A program made the translations under genes and the position numbers. This document shows positions 23,807 through 32,059 of a DNA stretch of 56,341 bases, in pieces. The DNA is from Chloroflexota bacterium (lineage in GTDB: Bacteria > Chloroflexota > Anaerolineae > Promineifilales > Promineifilaceae): contig JACTMP010000080.1 of assembly GCA_014584575.1 (NCBI GenBank), positions 1 through 56,341 on the forward strand, in the 5' to 3' direction. Under the pieces are notes generated by a model, which did no database searches, was not told the DNA's origin, and worked only from the letters and a program-made list of their open reading frames with translations. Every line of letters starts with the position of its first letter. Position 1 is the stretch's first letter.

Positions 23807-24865
23807 TCACTCCTTCTCTTTGTTCGTAGCAGGTGATTTTTCGCCCATCTTTGAACTTCGCACCTCTTGGTGCTCTTCACGGATCAGTTCTTGCGCCAAA
23901 TCGTCCAGATCGGCGCGCACCAGTGGCAGGTGCGGCGTTTCTGGTTGTTGCTCTAGTTGCGCCTGTAAATACGGCAGCCCTTCGACAAACTTTTGCATTT
24001 GGGCATGTACCTCAGCCGCCTGGGTTTCGCGTCCCAACTCCTTCAGGCAGCGCCAGAGATAATAATGCATCCACAACTCATATTCCAAAATATGCGGCGC
24101 GCGTTTTGTGGCCCCCGCCAGTGAATCTATCGCTTCCGCCCACTCTCCCAGGCGATACTGGCACAACCCCAGGTGATACCAATGCAGGGCGTGGTCGGGA
24201 TTTTGGGTCACGGCCTGGATGTACACCTGTCTGGCCGCTTCAAATTGGGACTGCGCCAGATAAATTTGCCCCAGTGTATTGGCTGCGGCGTCGCTCTGGG
24301 GGTTGGTCGTTATCGCTTCTTTGGCGGCTCGTTCGGCGCGGGGTAAGTCGCCCTGCGCCAGAAAGATAAGCGCCTGCAACTGGTATGCTTCCCAAAAGTC
24401 GGGGCGGGCGTCAATGGTTTTTTCCACCAGCGCCAATGCCGTTACCAGGTCGCCGTCCTGGTAACGCCGGGTGGCAAAGCGATAGGAGATGGGAATGCTG
24501 ACGGCGCGATGCAGCACCAGCAACAGCCCGGTCAGGCCAAAACCGAGCAAGATGGGGGTGATACGGCCGTTGCTCATGCCCACACTCAGTCCCACCAGCG
24601 CCGGAACCGCCAGCGCCAGGGCAATCACGCGCTGCCGCGCCGGTTCCCGCCGTGTCCAATAGAGCAAAAAGAGCAGTAAACTCAGGCTAATGGCAATTGC
24701 CAGCCCGGTATTAAAATCATCGGGCGCAATCAGCCACACCACCAGGCCCAACAGGACGATACCCACCGGAATCACCACCGGCAGCAGTGTGCTTGCCCGC
24801 AGTTCCTTTTGGTTCAGGCTGTGGGGGGAAATGGGTTTGGGGGGGGAATTGGGTTGGTTTTTCAT
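23807..24865 (-). CDS. TPR-repeat membrane protein
   Basis: After a polar proline-rich start (MKNQPNSPPKPISPHS) there are four hydrophobic spans (about 30-120), then TPR repeats such as 'FATRRYQDGDLVTALALVEKTIDARPDFWEAY', 'AIFLAQGDLPRAERAAKEAI' and 'ALHWYHLGLCQYRLGEWAEAIDSL'. The C-terminus is acidic and disordered. It is likely a membrane scaffold with a cytoplasmic TPR array. I start it at ATG 24865. It follows priA by 19 bases. Confidence 0.8.
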   Translation of the reverse strand: MKNQPNSPPKPISPHSLNQKELRASTLLPVVIPVGIVLLGLVVWLIAPDDFNTGLAIAISLSLLLFLLYWTRREPARQRVIALALAVPALVGLSVGMSNGRITPILLGFGLTGLLLVLHRAVSIPISYRFATRRYQDGDLVTALALVEKTIDARPDFWEAYQLQALIFLAQGDLPRAERAAKEAITTNPQSDAAANTLGQIYLAQSQFEAARQVYIQAVTQNPDHALHWYHLGLCQYRLGEWAEAIDSLAGATKRAPHILEYELWMHYYLWRCLKELGRETQAAEVHAQMQKFVEGLPYLQAQLEQQPETPHLPLVRADLDDLAQELIREEHQEVRSSKMGEKSPATNKEKE

Positions 24866-24884
24866 GGGTAATTGGGTACTTGAA

Positions 24885-27761
24885 CTATAACGTTGACACA
24901 GGGTCAATGTCTACCAGCCACGGCCGTGGCACCGGGAAATCCTCTAACAGCCGCACCGGGTCGGGAGAACGGACGAGAAGTTGCCAGCGGTAACGGCCGT
25001 CAATGCGATTAAAATAGGGCGGCGTCGGCCCCAAAATCTCCGTCGCCCCCAACGCCTTCTCCCGAATATGCAGCCGCAGCGCCTTCGCCAGCTTCTCCGC
25101 CTCCCGCTCGCCGCGCTCATTCACCGGGTCAATATACAGCAGCCGCGCCAACCGGCGAAACGGCGGCAAACTATGCTGCGTGCGGAAGCGAATCTCCTCA
25201 ATATAAAACGAAGCAAAATCATGCTCCGCCGCCGCCTGAATGGCGTAATGCTCTGGCTGGTACGTCTGCACAATCACCCGCCCACCCAATAGCCCGCGCC
25301 CGGCGCGCCCCGCCACCTGGGCCAAAATCTGGAACGCCCGCTCCCCGGTGCGGTAATCGGGCAACCCCAACGATATATCCGCCGAAATTACCCCCACCAG
25401 CGTCACCAGCGGCAAATCCAACCCCTTGGCAATCATCTGTGTGCCCACCAAAATATCCGATTCATGGTTGACAAACGAAGCCAGCAGCGTCTCATGTGTG
25501 TTTTTCCCCGCCGTTGTGTCCCGATCCCAGCGTATGAGCCGCGCCTCCGGCCATCGCTGCTGCACCTGCGTCTCCACTTCCTCTGTGCCCAGGCCAAAAT
25601 GTTTGACGCGCTTTGATTTGCACTGTGGGCACTCGGCAAAACTGCGTTCGCGCCGACCGCAGTGGTGGCAGACCAGCATCATATCTGGCCGATGATAGGT
25701 CAGCGGCATGTCACAGCGCGGGCAGCGGGCCACGTAGCCACAATCCCGGCAAAAGACGTAGGTATTTGTGCCGCGCCGGTTCAGGAAGAGGATCGCCTGT
25801 TCACCACGCGAGAGGGTTTCGGTCACGGCCGTGTCCAACACCCGGCTAAAAATCGAACGATTACCCGCCCGCAGCTCCTGGCGCATATCCACAATCTGCA
25901 CCGGCGGCAGCGGGATGGAAAGGGCGTCATCCGGGTCATCAGCCGCATGTTGGTAATGGCTCATCGCCTGCACCCGCTCCGCCTGGCTTTCAATGCGCAG
26001 CCGATGCCCCATCACCCGGCGCGGCAGTTCCAACAACTGATAACGCCCCGCCCGCGCCTGATGGTAGGTCACAATATCCGGCGTGGCGCTGCCCATAATC
26101 AGAACAGAATCAAGAATTTGGGCCAGGGCGACGGCCGTTTCCCGTGCATGGTAATACGGCGGCGGCACCGGCGGCGTCTGTTTGTAACTGGGGTCATGTT
26201 CCTCATCCAGAATAATTACCCCCAAATTGGGCAGCGGCGTAAACAGGGCGCTGCGTGGCCCGACGATAATGTCAAACAAGCCCTGCCGCGCCCGGCGCCA
26301 GGTATCATACCGTTCACCCTCACTCAGACGGCTGTGCAGCACCGCCACCCGCCCCGGAAAACGGGCGGCAAAACGGCGCACCGTCTGCGGCGTCAACGCA
26401 ATCTCCGGCACCAGCACAATCGCCTGCTCCCCGTCCGTCAATGCCTGCCCAATCGCCCGCATGTAAATTTCCGTCTTGCCGCTGCCCGTCACCCCATGCA
26501 AGAGAAAGGGTGAGGAGGTGAGGGGGTGCGGAGGTGACAGGGTGAGGGGGTGATCTCCCATCACCTGCTCACCCCTCCACCCATTCACCTGCTCATCTTC
26601 CACACCGAGCATCTGCACTTTGATGCGTCCCCACACCCGCGCCTGGTCGGGCGTAAGCAGGGGGGGCTGGGCGGGCACAAAGTCCCGGTCGGCCAATGGG
26701 TCACGCCATACCTCCTCCGCCCCAAAACGAATCAGCCCCAGCTTTTCCAGCTTCTTCAAGTGGGTCAAATTCGTCTCCGTCTGCGCATAAATGTCGCTGA
26801 TGTTGACCGGCTGCGCTTCCTTTTCCAGCAGCGCCAGGATGTCGTAATACCGTTTTGCCCCCCGCCGCGCCAGCAATTGCCGCAGCGCCTCTTTCGGCGC
26901 GATGGTCAGATAAACCAGTGCGGGTTGGGTGATCGGTAATCGGTAATCGGTGATCGGTAATCGGTCTTCGGGCATTGGGATCACCTGGGCGGGGGAACGG
27001 CCGATCAGCCCGGCGGCGGCCAGTTCTTGCAACTGTTTTTCGGTGGTATTGGTGGCGGTGAGCACGGCCGTTTCCTGCGGCAGCGGGTCATCACTTTGCA
27101 GCAAATAGGCCAGCACGTCCGCCTGTTTGTTGGCGCGGCCCAGCGTAGCCACGCTCCGGTGCCACCGTTCCGGCGCGACAATCAGTTCGGCCGTGCGGAT
27201 GGTTTTGGGGCGAATGCGCGGTGGGTCGAGCACAGTCGCCTTACGCAGGATGTTGCGGCGGGCGAGTTGGGTAACGGCCGTTTGCCAATCCCCTTTTTCT
27301 CCCTGTTTGCGCAGCGCGGTTTGCAACTGCCGCCCGCGCATATCCCCCTTTTCCCGTACAATCTCGATGATTTTACTTTGCAGGTCGGTGAGACGGCCGT
27401 GACCATCCCAATACGGATTCAGCGCCACGGTTGTGTCCGCCCAGCGCGTCAGCCCCGGCGGCAGCATCAGCCGCAAACAACCATTTAAGGGGGCCAGGTA
27501 GCGTTGGCTGAGCCATTGCGCCAGTTCAATTTGCCACCAGTATAAGACCGGCTCCGGGTCTATCAGGGCGATGATCGGCTTCGTCTCTTCCACCGGGGCC
27601 GTATCATCAAAGGCAATAATCACCCCCTGCGCCAGCCGTTGCCCAAACTCCACCTCCACCAGATGCCCCACGCGCAAAATGCGGGCCATATCCCGCGGCA
27701 CGTGGTAATGAAATGTACCTTCTAAGGGAGCTTCAATATTGATGACTAATTCGGCAAACAT
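24885..27761 (-). CDS. priA: Primosomal replication-restart helicase
   Basis: The 958-residue protein has the N-terminal 3'-DNA-binding domain ('VINIEAPLEGTFHYHVP'), a Walker A 'LLHGVTGSGKTEIYMR' (about 421-428), DEEH in 'VIILDEEHDPSYKQ', a zinc region with eight cysteines ('CRDCGYVARCPRCDMPL', 'CHHCGRR', 'CPQCKS') and motif 'QVAGRAGRG'. It unwinds stalled forks and reloads DnaB. It is long for PriA (usually 700-830). Two in-frame repeat insertions account for part of this: residues about 264-278 (RLPITDYRLPIT) and about 389-418 just before Walker A, both encoded by short-period repeats. Confidence 0.95.
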   Translation of the reverse strand: MFAELVINIEAPLEGTFHYHVPRDMARILRVGHLVEVEFGQRLAQGVIIAFDDTAPVEETKPIIALIDPEPVLYWWQIELAQWLSQRYLAPLNGCLRLMLPPGLTRWADTTVALNPYWDGHGRLTDLQSKIIEIVREKGDMRGRQLQTALRKQGEKGDWQTAVTQLARRNILRKATVLDPPRIRPKTIRTAELIVAPERWHRSVATLGRANKQADVLAYLLQSDDPLPQETAVLTATNTTEKQLQELAAAGLIGRSPAQVIPMPEDRLPITDYRLPITQPALVYLTIAPKEALRQLLARRGAKRYYDILALLEKEAQPVNISDIYAQTETNLTHLKKLEKLGLIRFGAEEVWRDPLADRDFVPAQPPLLTPDQARVWGRIKVQMLGVEDEQVNGWRGEQVMGDHPLTLSPPHPLTSSPFLLHGVTGSGKTEIYMRAIGQALTDGEQAIVLVPEIALTPQTVRRFAARFPGRVAVLHSRLSEGERYDTWRRARQGLFDIIVGPRSALFTPLPNLGVIILDEEHDPSYKQTPPVPPPYYHARETAVALAQILDSVLIMGSATPDIVTYHQARAGRYQLLELPRRVMGHRLRIESQAERVQAMSHYQHAADDPDDALSIPLPPVQIVDMRQELRAGNRSIFSRVLDTAVTETLSRGEQAILFLNRRGTNTYVFCRDCGYVARCPRCDMPLTYHRPDMMLVCHHCGRRERSFAECPQCKSKRVKHFGLGTEEVETQVQQRWPEARLIRWDRDTTAGKNTHETLLASFVNHESDILVGTQMIAKGLDLPLVTLVGVISADISLGLPDYRTGERAFQILAQVAGRAGRGLLGGRVIVQTYQPEHYAIQAAAEHDFASFYIEEIRFRTQHSLPPFRRLARLLYIDPVNERGEREAEKLAKALRLHIREKALGATEILGPTPPYFNRIDGRYRWQLLVRSPDPVRLLEDFPVPRPWLVDIDPVSTL
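26508..26595. repeat. Eleven octanucleotide units inside priA
   Basis: Six octads in one direction (GGGTGAGG, AGGTGAGG, GGGTGCGG, AGGTGACA, GGGTGAGG, GGGTGATC) are followed by five in the complementary sense (TCCCATCA, CCTGCTCA, CCCCTCCA, CCCATTCA, CCTGCTCA). The reading frame of priA is open through the block. Confidence 0.92.
26929..26970. repeat. Six heptads inside priA
   Basis: Units GTGATCG, GTAATCG, GTAATCG, GTGATCG, GTAATCG and GTCTTCG. Three heptads equal seven codons, so the protein shows a seven-residue repeat (RLPITDY, RLPIT). Confidence 0.93.
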
Positions 27762-27767
27762 GAAGCA

Positions 27768-28472
27768 TCACGCTTCCGGCTCAATGCCCAGAGCGCGTAA
27801 CTGCTCGGCCAGCTTTTCGGCGCGGGTGCGTTCATAGGCAACCGCTTCAGCCCCGGTCGGGATGAGGCTGCCTTCTTGATCACACCAACGCAGCCAGACG
27901 GCCGTTTGCTCCTCATAAACCCCCTTCCACAACTGCACCCCCAACCCCAATTTGGGCAACCACGTTTTGCGTGTCTGTACATATTCCGCGCCGCGCCGCT
28001 CAAACAGATAAAGAGGTGTTTCCCCCAGATGCAAACCGGGGTCATACACAAGGTAATAGGCAATGCCCAATTGGGCATACAGCCGTTTTTTGCGGGTCAA
28101 TTCTCCACCCTGACGATTGGACACAATTTCCACGACCACATCCGGTGGTTTGCCATATTCCCATATAAAGTAGGAGCGATGCTTTTTCTCCCACAATTCG
28201 GCGGGTAATTCTACGTCCAGACTTACCAAAACATCTGGTACGACGGCCTGTTCGTTAACAGTATAAAACATGCCCACATTAGCCAGAGCGACAAACGGCC
28301 GTGCCCGCACCGGACGCCACGATGTATATAAACTTTCGGTCAGTAATCGTTGCTGCTTTTCAGAAAAGATGTTGTCTACAGGCGTATCATCCTCAGTTGT
28401 CAGGTGAGAAATGTCGGGTATAGGAATTTCAATCACTTCCGGCTCTAGCATCATTTGAATGACATCGGTCAT
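27768..28472 (-). CDS. Uma2 family (DUF820) protein
   Basis: The product has the Uma2 restriction-endonuclease-like core: 'VVPDVLVSLD', 'PPDVVVEIVSNRQGGELTRKKRLYAQLGIAYYLVYDP', giving the D...E-x-K type active-site pattern, and a C-terminal helical tail. Start ATG 28472 is chosen because GGAGG at 28480-28484 lies 7 bases upstream and only one base from the ATG at 28478. Such proteins are abundant in Cyanobacteria and Chloroflexota; their substrate is unknown. It follows closely upstream of priA. Confidence 0.88.
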   Translation of the reverse strand: MTDVIQMMLEPEVIEIPIPDISHLTTEDDTPVDNIFSEKQQRLLTESLYTSWRPVRARPFVALANVGMFYTVNEQAVVPDVLVSLDVELPAELWEKKHRSYFIWEYGKPPDVVVEIVSNRQGGELTRKKRLYAQLGIAYYLVYDPGLHLGETPLYLFERRGAEYVQTRKTWLPKLGLGVQLWKGVYEEQTAVWLRWCDQEGSLIPTGAEAVAYERTRAEKLAEQLRALGIEPEA

Positions 28473-28563
28473 ATACATTCCTCCGCAAGCGGTAATCGGT
28501 GATCTGGTTAATGGAGTGGATTATAACATATTCGTCAGGGGCAGGACGGGGTATAATTGCCAG

Positions 28564-28596
28564 AGACCCGAAGGATTTTGAAAACCCTTCGGGTCT
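28564..28596. repeat. AGACCCGAAGG palindrome upstream of rfbD-like gene
   Basis: Perfect 11-bp arms 28564-28574 and 28586-28596 around an AT-rich loop (ATTTTGAAAAC). It lies in the divergent spacer and would be in the 5' leader of the plus-strand gene. Confidence 0.85.
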
Positions 28597-28616
28597 TCTG
28601 ATGAGGAAATAAGCTG

Positions 28617-29453
28617 ATGCGCATTTTGATTACAGGTAGCAATGGACAATTAGGAACGGCTTTGCGGGCGGTGTTGCGTGAGCATGAGGTCACGGCCGTC
28701 CCCAAAGCCACACTCGACATTACCGACAAAGCAGCGGTGTGTACGGCCGTATCCACCACCCGCCCTGACCTGCTCATCCACTGCGCCGCCTATACCAACG
28801 TAGACGGCTGCGCCCACGACCCGGAACTGGCTTACCGGGTCAATGGCCTGGGCACGCAAAACGTGGCATTAGCCTGCCAACAGTTCGGCGTGGAGATGGT
28901 TCACATCAGTACCAACGAAGTTTTTTCCGGGCGGGAGCCGGGTGGGTATGCGGAGTGGATGGTGCGGGAGCCGGTGAACGCTTACGGCCGTTCCAAAGCC
29001 GCTGCCGAGAGCCACGTGCAAGCCATCCTCAACCGGTACTACATTGTGCGCACCGCCTGGCTGTACGCCCCCGGTGGGCGCAACTTCATCCACGCCATCC
29101 TCAACCGCGCCAGAGAAACAGGACAGGTGCGCGTGGTCACGGACGAAATTGGCAACCCCACCTACGTCAACGATCTGGCGGTCGCCATCGCCCAATTGAT
29201 TGAGACACACCAATACGGCATTTACCATTTTGTGAACAGTGGGGCTTGCTCCCGCTGGCAGTTTGCCAACGAAATTTTGCGGCTGGCGGGTCTGACCGAT
29301 GTGGTGAACACGCCTATTTTGAGCCGGGAATTTATACGGCCGTCTACCCCACCTCCCTTTGGCGCTTTACACAATATTGCCGGGGCCGCATTAGGCATTA
29401 CGTTACGGCCGTGGCCAGAAGCCCTGGCCGATTACATGATGGGTGATGCGTGA
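28617..29453 (+). CDS. rfbD: dTDP-4-dehydrorhamnose reductase (RmlD family)
   Basis: The 278-residue protein begins MRILITGSNGQLGTALRAVL, the RmlD NAD(P)-binding start, with 'LDITDKAAV', 'DLLIHCAAYTNVDGCAHDPELA', 'VNGLGTQNVALACQQF' and the catalytic 'YGRSKAAAE' (YxxxK). It reduces dTDP-4-keto-rhamnose to dTDP-rhamnose for surface glycans. 'HISTNEVFSG' differs from the usual 'ISTDYVFDG', so another keto-sugar is possible. GAGGA precedes the ATG. Five ACGGCCGT copies fall in this small gene. The final residues (MMGDA) come from a heptad-repeat block. Confidence 0.88.
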   Translation: MRILITGSNGQLGTALRAVLREHEVTAVPKATLDITDKAAVCTAVSTTRPDLLIHCAAYTNVDGCAHDPELAYRVNGLGTQNVALACQQFGVEMVHISTNEVFSGREPGGYAEWMVREPVNAYGRSKAAAESHVQAILNRYYIVRTAWLYAPGGRNFIHAILNRARETGQVRVVTDEIGNPTYVNDLAVAIAQLIETHQYGIYHFVNSGACSRWQFANEILRLAGLTDVVNTPILSREFIRPSTPPPFGALHNIAGAALGITLRPWPEALADYMMGDA

Positions 29454-29499
29454 GACAATGCCGGTCACGCATCACCCATCACCCATCACCCATCACGCT
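29438..29499. repeat. CACCCAT heptads with inverted arm
   Basis: CACGCAT, CACCCAT, CACCCAT and CACCCAT (29466-29493) face the complement GGGTGATGCGTGA at 29440-29452. The block lies between the convergent rfbD-like and Uma2 genes and forms the end of the former. Confidence 0.9.
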
Positions 29500-30248
29500 C
29501 CCCCACCCTGTAAACGGGCCAATTCTGCCCGCAGTTGCGCCAATTCCGCTTCGGCTTTATCGGCGCGTTGGCGTTCCATTTCAGCGCGTCGGTGTTCGGC
29601 TTCGGCTTGCTGTTGGGCCGCTTCGGCTGCGGTGGGGATGAGTTGGCCGTCTTCATCAAACAGGCGCAGCCACACCGCTTCCTCTTCGAGGAATTTGCCT
29701 TGCCAGAGACCTAACCAGGCATCCAGTTCGCTGCTCCAGAGACGGCCGTTTTCATCCGGTTCCAGTGGTACATACCGTTGCCCTACCAGATGCCAGCCGT
29801 ACAACTTTTGCTCATCCGGGTCATAACAAAAGTAGTCAGGCATCTTAAATGTGCGCTCATATAACTTCTTTTTTGAACCCAGGTCTTCGTCTTTTGTGGA
29901 TTCCGACATCAATTCCACAACCACGTCAGGGAAATGGGCATCTTCTTCCCACACTACCCACTTTTGGCGCGGATAACTGCCATCAATACCTTTCACCACA
30001 AAAAAGTCCGGCCCCTTGTAATCCCGGTTCCGCGCCTGATTCATGCTGTAATACACAAACATATTACCGCCAGTAAAAAAGTCTTTCCGATCCCGCCAGC
30101 GGTGGCGCACCACGTCAATCAACAAATTCATCTGGCTGCGATGCCAGTTTGTCTCCATGGGAACCCCATCCTCCTCCGGCAATTGGCTGCTATCTGGCAA
30201 ATCGGGCAATATGTACCGCTCCACAACTTCAATTACCTGGCTCATCAT
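29493..30248 (-). CDS. Uma2 family (DUF820) protein with coiled-coil tail
   Basis: The core reads 'DYKGPDFFVVKGIDG', 'FPDVVVELMSESTKDEDLGSKKKLYERTFKMPDYFCYDP', again the PD-(D/E)xK-like Uma2 pattern. The C-terminal 45 residues are an Ala/Glu/Arg coiled coil (AEAEHRRAEMERQRADKAEAE). The start is the ATG at 30248, six bases after AAGG. It is a different subgroup from the Uma2 protein at 27768. Function is unknown. Confidence 0.88.
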   Translation of the reverse strand: MMSQVIEVVERYILPDLPDSSQLPEEDGVPMETNWHRSQMNLLIDVVRHRWRDRKDFFTGGNMFVYYSMNQARNRDYKGPDFFVVKGIDGSYPRQKWVVWEEDAHFPDVVVELMSESTKDEDLGSKKKLYERTFKMPDYFCYDPDEQKLYGWHLVGQRYVPLEPDENGRLWSSELDAWLGLWQGKFLEEEAVWLRLFDEDGQLIPTAAEAAQQQAEAEHRRAEMERQRADKAEAELAQLRAELARLQGGGA

Positions 30249-30333
30249 CCACATCCTTTTTGGATGGCAACAAAGTTACCGATTGTCGGCCATCATTCAT
30301 GCTCACGCTCCCCATTGTAGCACAAACGTCTTA

Positions 30334-31992
30334 TTAAAACTCGCCGATGTCAGCGTAGCGGAAGCGTTCGATGGCGATGAAACCGGCGGCGCTGACGGCC
30401 ATGAGGATGACGCTCATGGCCATGGCCTGCCCAAAGTTGAGCGCGCCACCCGGTGTGCTGAGGAAGCGTTCAATGGCGATGGGCATGGTCAGAAAACCGC
30501 TGTTGGGGCGGACGATGAAACTGGTAGCGCCAAATTCGCCCATGCTGACGGTGAAGGCAAACACGGCCGCCACCAGCAGCGCCCGGCCAATGATGGGCAA
30601 ATCTACTTCGCGCCAGACGCGCCCCGGCGTGGCCCCCATCACTGCCGCTGCTTCGTGCAGGTGAGGTTTGATGCCCTGCAATACCGGCAGCAGGCTGCGC
30701 ACCACAAAGGGCAGTGCCACCAGGGTGTGGGCGATCAGCACCAGCCAGGCGGAGGTGCGCAGGCTGCTGTATGTGACCACGTAGCCAAAACCGAGGGTCA
30801 CGGCCGAAGCGCCCAATGGCAGCATAAACAGTGGGTCAGCCCATTTGCGCCAGCCTCCGGGCCGTGCCAGCGCCACCGCCGTCATCAGCCCCAGGCCACC
30901 CGCCAGCAGCACCGTTAACAGTGCATAGCCAATGGAGTTTCGCACGGCCGTCAACGGCGCAATGAATACCACACTGCCCCGCCGTGCCTCGGAAAGCGCC
31001 TGGTAATAGGCCAGCGTCAAATTGCCGTCCCGGTCTACCAGCGATTGCCACACCAGCGCCAGCAGCGGTGTTACCAGAAACAGGAACAGCCCCCCCATGA
31101 TCGTTATCACCGCGATCTTTTCCGGCCAGGTGCCTGGCCTTTTCAGGTTGGCTTTTTCGGCGCGCATATCTAGTGACACGGCCGTGCCCTGCTGCCAGCG
31201 TGTGTAAATCATCATCACCACAAACGTGAAAACGATTTGAAACAAGGCCAATACAGCGGCAATATCCGGCCGCAAAAAGTTGACGTATTGACGGTAAATT
31301 TCCGTTTCCAGGGTGCTGAACATCGGCCCACCCAACAGCAAAATGACGCCAAAACTGGTGAAGGTGAAGAGGAAAATGAGCAAAGAGGCGCTGATGAGCG
31401 ACGGCCGTAACAAAGGCAATGTCACCTCCCGAAACGCCCGCCAACGGCTGGCCCCCATCGTCCGCGCCGCCTCATTCAGGCGCGGATTCAGATGCGCCCA
31501 AAAGCCACCCACCAGCCGCACCACAATGGCCGTGTTGTAAAACACATGCGCCAGCAAAATGATCGTTAGTGTCTGATCCAGCCGCAGCGGGGGGCGGGAC
31601 AGATCAAACAGGGCCATCAACCCCTGATTTAACACCCCCTGCGACCCCAATAAAGCACGGAAAGCGGCCGCTACCACCACCGTCGGCATCACAAAGGGCA
31701 CAGTGGTCAGCGCCCGCAGCAGCGAGCGACCGGGGAAGGTGTAGCGGGCAAACAGGTAGGCGGCGGGCAACCCCACCAGCAGCGTCAGCCCGGTGGAGAG
31801 CGCCGCCTGCCACAGTGTAAACCAGAGTGTGTGCCGGAAATACGGCCGTACCAGCACCGCCTCCACGCCCACGGCCGTGACGCTCAGTCGCAAGATATTC
31901 GCCAGCGGCCAAAAGAAAAATGCTATCAGAAAGAGCAAGGGAATCCCGGTTAGGATACCTGTCCAGATGATTTGTTGTGTTCTGTGGGGCAT
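30334..31992 (-). CDS. Two-domain ABC transporter permease (ThiP/iron-type)
   Basis: The protein has about 12 membrane spans and two EAA loops, 'EAARTMGASRWRAFREVTLP' and 'EAAAVMGATPGRVWREVDLP'. It is therefore a fused permease like ThiP (thiamine) or SfuB/FbpB (ferric iron). The first half has 'TTVPFVMPTVVVAAAFRALLG', a phrase common in ThiP proteins. No binding protein or ATPase gene lies next to it, so substrate is open. The start is probably ATG 31992; upstream sequence is a heptad repeat. It is followed by no clear terminator. Confidence 0.85.
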   Translation of the reverse strand: MPHRTQQIIWTGILTGIPLLFLIAFFFWPLANILRLSVTAVGVEAVLVRPYFRHTLWFTLWQAALSTGLTLLVGLPAAYLFARYTFPGRSLLRALTTVPFVMPTVVVAAAFRALLGSQGVLNQGLMALFDLSRPPLRLDQTLTIILLAHVFYNTAIVVRLVGGFWAHLNPRLNEAARTMGASRWRAFREVTLPLLRPSLISASLLIFLFTFTSFGVILLLGGPMFSTLETEIYRQYVNFLRPDIAAVLALFQIVFTFVVMMIYTRWQQGTAVSLDMRAEKANLKRPGTWPEKIAVITIMGGLFLFLVTPLLALVWQSLVDRDGNLTLAYYQALSEARRGSVVFIAPLTAVRNSIGYALLTVLLAGGLGLMTAVALARPGGWRKWADPLFMLPLGASAVTLGFGYVVTYSSLRTSAWLVLIAHTLVALPFVVRSLLPVLQGIKPHLHEAAAVMGATPGRVWREVDLPIIGRALLVAAVFAFTVSMGEFGATSFIVRPNSGFLTMPIAIERFLSTPGGALNFGQAMAMSVILMAVSAAGFIAIERFRYADIGEF

Positions 31993-32000
31993 TTTCGTGG

Positions 32001-32052
32001 GATGCGTGATGCGTAACAAGAGAGTTCTCACGTTTCACGCATCACGCATCAC
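32001..32052. repeat. GATGCGT / ACGCATC heptads
   Basis: Two direct heptads GATGCGT face two inverted CACGCAT heptads across a short spacer between the SLC13-type and permease genes. The same unit recurs at 29440 and 48743. Confidence 0.88.
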
Positions 32053-32059
32053 TATCTTC

